Of a stretch of DNA of 64,000 nt, positions 14,994-23,000 are shown piece after piece. Below the pieces are notes generated by a model. It was not told where the DNA came from, ran no database searches, and worked only from the letters and a program-made list of their open reading frames with translations. Position 1 is the stretch's first letter. Each line of letters opens with the position of its first letter. Position numbers and translations under genes: made by a program. The stretch spans positions 179,312 through 243,311 of the forward strand of contig NZ_BSOA01000012.1 of NCBI RefSeq assembly GCF_030160275.1. The letters are read 5' to 3'. This DNA comes from Dyella flagellata (lineage in GTDB: Bacteria > Pseudomonadota > Gammaproteobacteria > Xanthomonadales > Rhodanobacteraceae).

Positions 14994-15198
14994 ACTAGCC
15001 TTGAATTTAGGGGCTTTTCCATACGCTGCCGCTCATGGGAGTGCTAGTAAGGGTCTGATTCATAAGAACTTGTCAATCGACACCCTAGTTCGTTACGATG
15101 GATCTCGACAGGTAAGTCCTAGGTAAACCGCGATACTCTGAAGAAGACGTCGTAAGCGCGATCTAAGCGCGCCGGCCTTAGGGTCTGTCACCAAATGT
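14994..15198. other. Gene-free accessory spacer
   Basis: No supported gene was found between the regulator fragment and the terminator at 15199. Together with 14806-14936 and 15226-15455, this makes a roughly 650-base non-coding stretch of remnants. Confidence 0.5.
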
Positions 15199-15225
15199 AA
15201 GGGTCCCGCGAGGGACCCTTTTTTC
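15199..15225 (+). terminator. Rho-independent terminator
   Basis: AAGGGTCCC and GGGACCCTT form a perfect 9-bp stem with loop GCGA, followed by TTTT. No intact gene ends just upstream on the plus strand, so it probably belonged to a gene now lost. Confidence 0.85.
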
Positions 15226-15288
15226 TTGGCTGAAAGGGACTTCTCTGCCAATGAGCCAAATCTACTACGCTGATGAAAGTAGCCAGCA

Positions 15289-15355
15289 GCTTCACGCCTC
15301 GCTCTGAGTGCCTTTCCAAGATTGCGCAGCAAGTGTTCGGTCATGGCCGACACCC
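15289..15355 (-). pseudogene. Fragment of the XRE regulator gene
   Basis: 67 bases matching 11975-12041 with three mismatches, encoding the first 20 or so residues of the HTH protein and its leader. The frame then diverges. It marks a duplication that bounds the 12-15 kb accessory block. Confidence 0.8.
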
Positions 15356-15455
15356 AAAGTAACTCGGTCGCTTGCGACCAAAAGCGCTGCGGTCAACGCA
15401 GCAAGTCGGCGACATGCAAAACGTGGCAATAGATCAAGGCGCAAACCCAGCCCTA

Positions 15456-16139
15456 TCAATCACCCGCCGGCACAAAATCCTCATCCCCAATATGCAACAG
15501 CCGATCGCCATCGGCATAGAAAAACAGTTGCGCCTCGCTACCATCTTCGTAGCGCAGATCGATCGAGTAATCGTGAATCCGGTAGTGCCCGGTCTTCCCG
15601 GCGTCCTCCACATCCGTCGATGCGCCCGGCGAAATCAACCCGCTGTTGCTGCCGCTACTGAAGCGGCCATCGGCATAAAAGCGATAGCTGTCACTGCGCA
15701 TGAAGGAGGCATGTCCACCGCTGATGGTGTTGCCGCCACCGCCCACATGTTTGTAGCTGCCTTGTATCGACATTCCCGCTGTCGCCGGAGGCAGGCATTG
15801 GGCGCTCGACATCGCACCCTGGCCGGGCATGCTCAGCGTCTTGTCACTGCCCTGCTGCGACCAGCTGCCCCATCGGTCGGCTTCGTCTTGACGCGATTGC
15901 TCCGGATCGAGCGTATCGGGTGCCAGTTTCGGATTCGCATAGGCGCTGCCGTCCTTCAGCAATAGATACGGCCGCCAAACCGGCAGACGCATGCCGCCTA
16001 CGCCGGTGCGGAAGGTTTTTACCAGGCAGACGCCTTCCATGTCGCTTGCACCAAGACCGGCAGCTTTTGCATGCTGGAATGGCAAGCCGAGCACGATGGC
16101 CGTCATCAACGCAAAACCGTGCGGACGAACAGTATGCAT
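15456..16139 (-). CDS. Exported protein of unknown function
   Basis: About 227 residues from the ATG at 16139; ATGs at 16163 and upstream are in frame, but the one at 16163 abuts a terminator U-tract. A signal peptide (GFALMTAIVLGLPFQHAKA) ends near Ala. The mature protein is beta-rich with a Gly-rich centre and repeated short strands (SYRFYADGRFSSGSNS, HYRIHDYSIDLRYEDGSEAQLFFYADG), which recur in small secreted or periplasmic proteins. No family recognised. The upstream gene is the orphan at 16217. Confidence 0.55.
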   Translation of the reverse strand: MHTVRPHGFALMTAIVLGLPFQHAKAAGLGASDMEGVCLVKTFRTGVGGMRLPVWRPYLLLKDGSAYANPKLAPDTLDPEQSRQDEADRWGSWSQQGSDKTLSMPGQGAMSSAQCLPPATAGMSIQGSYKHVGGGGNTISGGHASFMRSDSYRFYADGRFSSGSNSGLISPGASTDVEDAGKTGHYRIHDYSIDLRYEDGSEAQLFFYADGDRLLHIGDEDFVPAGD

Positions 16140-16168
16140 GATGCTTTGCACCCATGAATGCATAAAAG

Positions 16169-16197
16169 AAAGCCGGGACACGCGGCGTGTCCCGGCC
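16169..16197 (-). terminator. Terminator of the 16217 gene
   Basis: GCCGGGACAC and GTGTCCCGGC form a 10-bp stem around 5 bases, followed on the minus strand by CTTTCTTTT. It lies 20 bases after the stop of the 16217 gene. Confidence 0.8.
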
Positions 16198-16216
16198 CCT
16201 GATAGCACGTGGCTGC

Positions 16217-16606
16217 TTACTGCTTGCGTACCATGGTGTCGAGCGCTTCGCCCAGCGTCTTGATGACGTTGTTGAACGCATCCATCATCTGGCTGAATTC
16301 TTCCGCTTCCGCGCTCAACTCGGTGGTCTGGCCCGGATCGGCCGAATTCACGTGGGCGGCGTCGTACTTGAGCTTGTCGGCTTGCGTATTCAGTTTGTCG
16401 CCCAGCACCCTGGCCAGGACTTCAAGATAGCCTTCCGAATTGTTGCCGCAATTGCACAGCACATCGGCCAGCTGCGGGGAAACCTGGTTCTGGAATTCGT
16501 TCAGCGCGTTACGGACACGCTCATTGGCTTCTGCGCGGCTGATGCCACCGTTAGCGACAGCGCCGGCCGCGTGGACATAGCCGGAGGAAATGGGATGCGC
16601 ACTCAT
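16217..16606 (-). CDS. Small helical orphan, possible T3SS substrate or accessory
   Basis: 129 residues, ATG at 16606 with AGAGGA 6 bases upstream. The N-terminus is Ser/Gly/Ala-rich and unstructured-looking (MSAHPISSGYVHAAGAV), as in many type III substrates. The rest is helical with two Cys (CNCG) and a heptad-like C-terminus (FSQMMDAFNNVIKTLGEALDTMV). No family recognised. Its own terminator follows, and site C of the T3SS-linked motif lies about 160 bases upstream in the right orientation, which is the main reason to suspect a link to type III secretion. Confidence 0.6.
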   Translation of the reverse strand: MSAHPISSGYVHAAGAVANGGISRAEANERVRNALNEFQNQVSPQLADVLCNCGNNSEGYLEVLARVLGDKLNTQADKLKYDAAHVNSADPGQTTELSAEAEEFSQMMDAFNNVIKTLGEALDTMVRKQ

Positions 16607-16767
16607 GATTTTGTCCTCTTCAAGGATGGGGGTCGCAAATCAGCCGGGTTTGCTTCGCTACGCCAGCTGCCCAGCATTGGCGTAGATCGGCAATGCAGCA
16701 GTGCTTTAGCTGCAAGACCTGGGCGAAGTATGAAAACCCGCCATCTCCCCTCCAACTAGGCCATTCC

Positions 16768-16788
16768 CTAGCTAGGGTTTTCCCCATG
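16768..16788 (-). promoter_or_regulatory. T3SS-linked dyad motif, site C, with a degenerate copy nearby
   Basis: On the minus strand it reads CATGGGGAAAACCCTAGCTA then G. A shorter relative, CTAGGGTTTTCACCATGG on the plus strand, lies at 16941-16958 beyond an intergenic palindrome. The stretch 16607-16975 holds no gene, only these sites and the repeat. Confidence 0.45.
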
Positions 16789-16857
16789 GTCGCCGTGCTA
16801 GGGCGCCTCTGATCGATTCCTACGCGCCCGGCATGACGTCCAGAAGGCCCGCAGCGT

Positions 16858-16926
16858 GTAGGCTAGGATGCTAATCCCAGCTTGCTTGGCAGCATCCCGA
16901 TGCTGGGATTGGCATCCCAGCCTACG
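16858..16926. repeat. Palindromic intergenic repeat, GTAGGCTGGGAT family
   Basis: Arms GTAGGCTAGGAT and ATCCCAGCCTAC with inner AATCCCAGC/GCTGGGATT. It is inserted between site C and its degenerate copy. Confidence 0.9.
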
Positions 16927-16975
16927 AACCGCGAGGCGCGCTAGGGTTTTCACCATGGTCGCAGGAGTTTCCGCC

Positions 16976-18058
16976 TTACTCGATGACGGGCCACTGGTAG
17001 CGGGCAACGGTCCCGTTGGCCGCTGGCGGTGATGAAGCACCCCGCTTGCGCGCCTGCTTGACGGCAGCCATCGCCGCCTCGGCTTGGTTCAGCAGTGCCT
17101 GCGCGTTGCTGCAATCGGGCTCGGCCACAACGGCGCCGACGCTAGCGCCGTCATAGTCGACCAGCACGGAGTCCAGCTTGAAACGCCCTTGGGTGGCGCC
17201 CTCCAATCGCCGGGACAAGGCGACGGCGGCGGCTTGAGCCTTCGCATGCTGCTCTACCGCCAGCACCACGAATTCATCGCCGCCCATGCGTGCCGCCATG
17301 TCGCTATCGCGCAGCATCCGCCTGAGTCGCTTCGCCACCGTCTGCAGGAACTGATCGCCGATCTCATAGCCGAACCGCTCGTTGATCGGCTTGAAACCAT
17401 CCAGGTCGATGAAAGCCACGATTAGGGCCCGATCTTCCTGGGGGGCTGCCAGACGCCGTTGCATTTCCTCCAGCACGGCCTGCCGGTTGGGCAGCTGGGT
17501 CACGGCATCCGTCAGCGCCATCGCCGCCAGCGAACTATTGGCCTGTTGCAAGGCGGCCAGCAGCCGCTCGCGCTCCATCTGCTGGCTGATCAATTGGGCG
17601 AATAGCGCCAGCACGTGGCTGGCCGACTCCGCCAGCGGTTTGCGCTCGCCACTGGCGGCGCACAAGCTGCCAAAAAGCTCACCGCCCTTGCCGCGGACCG
17701 GGGTGCTCAAATAGGTGACCACACCCAGGGATTTGGCTATTTCGCTGTCTTCCCAGCAGCCGCCCACGTCATCCGTATAGAACTGGCCTTCCTGCACCGC
17801 GCGCTGGCTGAGGCTGCTTCCCCAGGGCACTCTCAGCCCCTCCGGAAGGGTCAGGCGCTGGGTGTTGCGGGCGTACAGGATCTGCAGCATGCCCTCCGGC
17901 TCGTCCAGCCGGGTCAGGTAGGTCGATTCCAGGCCAGTGGCCGTCTGCAGGAGTTCAAGCAAGGGCCTGACCAGGGCCTCCAGCGTATGCGCATGGCTGA
18001 TCGCGGCGACTAGGGCGCCGAGGAGATGGGATGGAACGGTACGGGAAAGCGAGTTCAT
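16976..18058 (-). CDS. GAF-GGDEF diguanylate cyclase
   Basis: 360 residues, ATG at 18058. An N-terminal GAF domain (about 15-165) contains WGSSLSQRAV and YLSTPVRG typical of small-molecule or redox-sensing GAFs. A short coiled linker leads to a GGDEF domain (about 185-345) with LTDAVTQLPNR, FIDLDGFKPINERFG and MGGDEFVV. The product-inhibition I-site RDSD lies the usual distance before GGDEF, so it should be an active, feedback-inhibited cyclase making cyclic di-GMP in the cytoplasm. The C-terminal 20 residues are low-complexity. It is divergent from nsrR, with 120 bases between starts. Confidence 0.92.
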   Translation of the reverse strand: MNSLSRTVPSHLLGALVAAISHAHTLEALVRPLLELLQTATGLESTYLTRLDEPEGMLQILYARNTQRLTLPEGLRVPWGSSLSQRAVQEGQFYTDDVGGCWEDSEIAKSLGVVTYLSTPVRGKGGELFGSLCAASGERKPLAESASHVLALFAQLISQQMERERLLAALQQANSSLAAMALTDAVTQLPNRQAVLEEMQRRLAAPQEDRALIVAFIDLDGFKPINERFGYEIGDQFLQTVAKRLRRMLRDSDMAARMGGDEFVVLAVEQHAKAQAAAVALSRRLEGATQGRFKLDSVLVDYDGASVGAVVAEPDCSNAQALLNQAEAAMAAVKQARKRGASSPPAANGTVARYQWPVIE

Positions 18059-18178
18059 ATGCCCGCAATATCGGCCGCCGCGGGTAGCTTCTTAAGCCCA
18101 CCCGTCCGGCTGCTGCCCTCGCTACGGCGCCAAGCGCAAGCCGGCACGTGTAGCATGGGGGTTCTATCGGAGCCCGCG

Positions 18179-18613
18179 ATGAGACTGACCTATCAGACCG
18201 ACTACGCCCTGCGCCTGTTGATGTACCTGGCCGTGCAAGGCGATCGTCGCTCGTCCATCCATGAAGTCGCCACGCAATACCGGATCTCCGAAAACCACCT
18301 GATGAAGGTCACCCAGCGCCTGGCGGCACTCGGCTATGTCGATGCGCTACGTGGACGCAGTGGCGGGCTGAAGCTGGCCGGCACGCCGGAGCAGATCCGC
18401 ATCGGCGAGGTGGTCCGCGCGATGGAACCGGATCTGGCGCTGGTGGAATGCTTCGGCTCGGAAAACACCTGCAGCATTACGCCCGCCTGCGCGCTGCGCC
18501 ACGTGCTGGACGAAGCGCGCCAAAGTTTTCTGGGTGTGCTGGACAACTGCACGTTGAAGCAGTTGGTGGCGCGACCGGCCAAACTGCGGATCGCGCTCAA
18601 CATCGTGGCCTGA
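18179..18613 (+). CDS. nsrR: Nitric-oxide-sensing Rrf2-family repressor NsrR
   Basis: 144 residues from the ATG at 18179; the frame opens upstream but this start gives the canonical MRLTYQTDYALRLLMYLA. The wHTH covers 1-65. Three Fe-S cluster ligands are present, C91, C98 and C104, in ECFGSENTC and ITPAC, as in NsrR and unlike IscR. NO destroys the cluster and releases target promoters. It is convergent with hmp, whose promoter holds a near-consensus NsrR operator. Confidence 0.93.
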   Translation: MRLTYQTDYALRLLMYLAVQGDRRSSIHEVATQYRISENHLMKVTQRLAALGYVDALRGRSGGLKLAGTPEQIRIGEVVRAMEPDLALVECFGSENTCSITPACALRHVLDEARQSFLGVLDNCTLKQLVARPAKLRIALNIVA

Positions 18614-18623
18614 GTTTAGCCGC

Positions 18624-19832
18624 TCAACTCAACGACGCGCCGAAAAATTCGGCATGGATACGCGCGTCCGGAATGCCCGCCTGCTTCAACGAATCGATCT
18701 GCGCACTCATGAAACCGCGCGGGCCGCAGATGTAATAGTCCGCATTGCTCAGGTGATCCTGTACTGCAATCTGCCCGGCATCGATGCGGCCTTGCTTGTC
18801 GTAATGCCGTCCGGGCACGTCGGCGGCATCGACTTCCTCGTAGTAGATCTCCACATCCAGCTTGGCATGCCGGTCAGCCATGCTCCTGAGCCAGTCGTTC
18901 ATGGCGTGCACTTCGCGATTGCGCGCCGCGTGAGCGAAATGAATCGCACGCTGCGGCTGCTCCTTGGCGATATGACCCACGATACCAAGCATGGGTGTGA
19001 TGCCTACGCCGCCGCTCAACAGCACCAGGGGCGTATCCTTGGCCTGGTCCACCACGAAATGGCCTTGTGGGAAGGACAACTCGATGACATCGCCTTCGCG
19101 CACATCCAGATGCAACGCCGTGGAAACAATGCCTGCTGGCGCGCTGCCGCTGGCATCCTGACGCTTGACGGTAAGGCGCAGATATTCCTGATGCGGCGCA
19201 TCCGACAGACTGTACTGGCGGATATGCGTCATGCCGCTCTCATCCACCGTGCGCACCGAGACGAATTGTCCCGGCTGAAACGGCGGCAGCGATCCGTCAT
19301 CGGTCGGCTTCAGGTAGAAGGAGGCGATTTCGCTGCTTTCGCGCACCGCATTCGTCACCCGGAACGGACGCCAGCCGGACCAGCCCCCCTCCGCCAAGGC
19401 GGCGTGTGTGTACAAGGCCTGCTCCGCTTCGATCAGAATGTCCGCCAGCTGCCCGTACGCGGCAGCCCACGCTTCCAGCACTTCAGCCGTTGCGGCATCG
19501 CCCATCACTTCGGCGATCGCCGCGAGCAGATGACGCCCAACGATGGGATAGTGCTCGGCGCGAATGCCCATGCTGACATGCTTGGCCACGATCACCTTGA
19601 TCACCGGTGTTAGCACCGACGGATCATCAATGTTTTCCGCATAGCCCAGCACCGCCAGCGCGAGCGCCTGCTGCTGTTCGCCGGTGGCCTGGTGGCTCAT
19701 GTTGAACAAGTGCTTGAGTTCGGGATTGGCCTGGAACATGCGTGCATAGAAGTTCTTGGTGAGCGCCAAGCCATGGGCTTTCAGCGCTGGCACGCAGCTT
19801 TTGACGATGTTGCGTTGGGTCGGGGTAAGCAT
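18624..19832 (-). CDS. hmp: Flavohemoglobin (nitric oxide dioxygenase)
   Basis: 402 residues from the ATG at 19832 (MLTPTQRNIVKS). Longer starts exist but would begin inside or before the NsrR operator. The globin domain is at 1-140 (FNMSHQATGEQQQALALAV, with the proximal His in IVAKHVSMGIRAEHYPIVG). The FAD-binding domain is at about 150-260 (RQYSLSDAP, the FAD-contact motif). The NAD-binding domain carries PLVLLSGGVGITPMLGIV and YYICGPRGFM. It converts NO and O2 to nitrate with NADH in the cytoplasm. Length is normal. Confidence 0.96.
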   Translation of the reverse strand: MLTPTQRNIVKSCVPALKAHGLALTKNFYARMFQANPELKHLFNMSHQATGEQQQALALAVLGYAENIDDPSVLTPVIKVIVAKHVSMGIRAEHYPIVGRHLLAAIAEVMGDAATAEVLEAWAAAYGQLADILIEAEQALYTHAALAEGGWSGWRPFRVTNAVRESSEIASFYLKPTDDGSLPPFQPGQFVSVRTVDESGMTHIRQYSLSDAPHQEYLRLTVKRQDASGSAPAGIVSTALHLDVREGDVIELSFPQGHFVVDQAKDTPLVLLSGGVGITPMLGIVGHIAKEQPQRAIHFAHAARNREVHAMNDWLRSMADRHAKLDVEIYYEEVDAADVPGRHYDKQGRIDAGQIAVQDHLSNADYYICGPRGFMSAQIDSLKQAGIPDARIHAEFFGASLS

Positions 19833-19854
19833 GGGGGAGTGCCTGTCGTCCATA

Positions 19855-19877
19855 AAGATGCATATAGAATACATCTT
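19855..19877 (-). promoter_or_regulatory. NsrR operator upstream of hmp
   Basis: A 23-base imperfect palindrome beginning AAGATGCAT and ending TACATCTT, matching the described NsrR consensus of two AAGATGYATTT half sites in inverted orientation. It ends 22 bases before the hmp ATG, fitting direct repression of hmp by the convergently encoded NsrR. Confidence 0.85.
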
Positions 19878-19978
19878 ATAAAACGCAGCTTGCTGCACTG
19901 CGGCACCCTGCCGCGCCCCGTAGGCATGAACGGAATTGCTGGGTTTCGCAACCCAGCCTACCTACACCCCGTAGCCTT

Positions 19979-20051
19979 GTAGGCTGGGATGCAATCCCAG
20001 CATCGCGATGCATGCACGCATCGCGATGCTGGGTTTTACAAGCCAACCTAC
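19979..20051. repeat. Palindromic intergenic repeat, GTAGGCTGGGAT family
   Basis: Arms GTAGGCTGGGATGCAATCCC and GTTTTACAAGCCAACCTAC around an inner ATCGCGATGC palindrome. A second GCTGGGTTTCGCAACCCAGC hairpin lies just upstream at 19938-19957. It follows the autotransporter stop. Confidence 0.8.
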
Positions 20052-20061
20052 ATACTGTTGC

Positions 20062-23000
20062 TCAGAACCGCCACGACAGGCCGGCGTTGAGGAAGTCGTC
20101 GTGCAGGTGGCCGGTCACCGCGCCCTGGTAGCTCACATCTAGCAGCACCGACTTACCGATGCTCATCTGCACGCCGGCCTGCGCCTTCAGCCATGAACTC
20201 GGCACGCTGTTACCGCGGACCAGGAAGCTGGTGCCGGGCGCACCGATGAAAGTCACCTGCGTTTGCGGCTTGAGGTCGCCCCAGGCAGCCGCTTCGGCCA
20301 CGCCCACGTACGGCTTGATCGTTGTCTTGCCGGCCTGGAACGTAGCGCCCAGCCTCACACCCAGGTCGCCGTCGTAGCGGGTCTGGTCGATGTGACCGTA
20401 ACTCAGGGCGAACGCATTGTCGGCGGACTCGCTGTAGGACTGCTGCCAGGATCGGGACGCTGCCAAATCGGCATACGGCTGCACGAACCAGCCATGCGCG
20501 AGCCGGATGTCGAAGCCCGTATCGAGTTGCAAGGCCATGGCGTTGGCATCCGGCTTGCCGCTCACTGACTGCGTGCCGCCGCTGCCGAGGACCACGCTAC
20601 GGTCGGCACGGCTCCAGCCGTTGGCGTAGCTCAGCACACCGCCGATGAACCAGGAGCCGCGCTGGTAGGCCCCGTAGGCCGCGAGCATGTTGAAGTCCGA
20701 GTGCACGCTGGAGGATAGCGCCGGGGTGCGAGTGTCGACGTTGCTGTGGCCCAACGCGAAACCCAGCTTGGCCTGTTCGCCCAACGCGACTTCTCCGCCC
20801 AAAGCGATGCCGTTGCCGTCAAAGCGGTTGCTTTGGAACTCGCCATCCAAGCGCGTGCCGATATCGGTGGCCTGCACCCATAGGCGATGGTCGCCCACAT
20901 CCTTGCCGAGGTTGCGACAACCGGCCGGGTCGGCCTGCCCGTCCAGGCAGCCTGGCGCGTCCAGCATCTGCTCGTCAACGGCAGACTGGAAGCGATCGCC
21001 AGCCAGGTTGATCGCGCGTGCCGAAGCTACGCTGCTTTCGCCGGATAGTGCCTCCAGGTTCATCGGCACATTGCCGCTGGCGGCGTTGCCCAGTGCGGCC
21101 AGCATGCTTGCCGAGGCGGTGTATTGCAGGCTGTTCAGTGCCTGGCCCACCGCGTACTGGTTGCGGTTGCCCGCTACTGCCGTCCAGTTTTGCGGGTTGA
21201 GGATTTCCAGCGACACGTTGCCGAGATATTCCAGTCGCGCCATCAGCGAGGGCTGCACGGAGGCAGGCACCGGCTGGGACTGACTGGCGGTTGGCTGCAT
21301 CGAAGCGAGGTTCACCCAGGCGGTAGGGCCCGATGCGCTGCTGGCGTTTACGAACTGGCCCACCAGGCTGCCGGCGCTCAACAAGTTGTAGCTGCTGAAG
21401 AACGGCGCCGGCGTGGAGGTCGGGGCCAGCAGCAGTTTCATGCCGCCGATATTGGCTTGGCCGCTTACGCTCAAATGCGTGTTCTGCCCGCTGGCCCCAT
21501 ACGAGAACAACAGAGTGCCGCCCTGGTTGGCCAGGCTCCCCACGGTCAGCGTATTGCCGCTGGCGCTGCCGGGCGCCACCAATCCGCCCAGCACGTTGAG
21601 CTGGCCGGAGGCCGAGCCCGCGCCGGTCAGTGTCGCAGCGGAGTTCAGCGTGACATTGTTGAGCACCGAACCGTTCAAGACCACGGAGCCGGCATTGATG
21701 GTGGTGCCGCCGGTGTAGCTGGCGTTGCCGGTGAGGGTAAGCGTGCCGGTGCCGTATTTGATCAGCGGGCGGTTACCCGTAAGCAAGGATGCATCCGGGC
21801 TGGAGTCGTTGTTGGCCAGGCCGAACTGCAGCACCGTGGCGCTGGCGTAGTTGCTGGTGACGTCGTACAGCATCCAGGCACCGCGGCCGTAGGTGCCGAT
21901 GGCCATCGCGTCCAGGCCGGGCTCATAGTCGATCTGGGTGATCTGCACATTGGGCAGGCCGTTGCCCAGCCTGCGCCAGTTGCTGAGGTTGCCGTTAGCG
22001 TCGCTTTCGGCCGACACCAGCGGATTGCCGGCGTTGGCCGCCGAATTCATGCCACCGACCAGCAGTGCGTTGACGCCGTTGCTGTTGATGAAGGCCAGCG
22101 CATCCGGGCGAATGAAGTTTGCCGGCAAGTTCGCGGTGAGGTCCTTGCCCGTAGCACCACCGTCGACCGTGCCCCACAGGAAGCCGTTGCCGTCCGTGCC
22201 CGGTGCCGCGGCGAAGAAGCGGTTCTGTGTGCGCGGATCGAACAACACTGCATTGGGTGCATGCATTGCCACCGGATACGAGAACACCGGCTGCAGGTTG
22301 ATGCTGCTGAGCGAAGTACCGGTGCTGACAAACAAGCGTGAGTTGTTGCCGCTTACTGGATCCTGGTACAGATAGGTTCCCGCCAGCAGGGCGTAGGTGT
22401 TGTCGCTGGTGCCGAAGTCCAGCGCCGAGACGAAGCCGGTAGTCCCCGCGAAGTACGACGGCAAGATCTGATAGCAGCCCTGTGCGCAGGCGTTGTCACC
22501 GGCGACGTAAGGCGTCGGCGCGACATTGAAGTTGTCCTGCGACACCAACACGCCCGGCGTCACGCCGGTAGCCATCAGGCTGTGGTCGACGTGGTTGAGT
22601 ACGAACGGATTGACGAAGTTGATCGTGTTGTTGTTCAGCGCGACGACGTTGGCGCCGACGTTCTGGTTCGCCACCGTGGCGAACTGGCCGGTGCTGTCCG
22701 GCGCGAAATACAAGTCCGTGCTCACCGGCAAGTTGGTGATCAGGTTGCCGTTGGCATCGTTCCACGGCACGGTGTTGACGTAATTGCCATTGGCGTCGGT
22801 CTTGTAGCGCGTCAGGCCGCCGAGGTACTGGCTGGCCACGTAGGTGTAGCTGTAGCCGGGCGTGCTTTGGCCATTGATCAGGGCCAGGGTGCCGTCACCG
22901 CCGCCGATCTGCTGGTAGATGGAAGAATGACCGGGCATTTGCCGCGCCGCGCCGTTGTCCTGCGCGGCCAGCGCGATCTGTCCGGTGTTGGGATCCAGCG

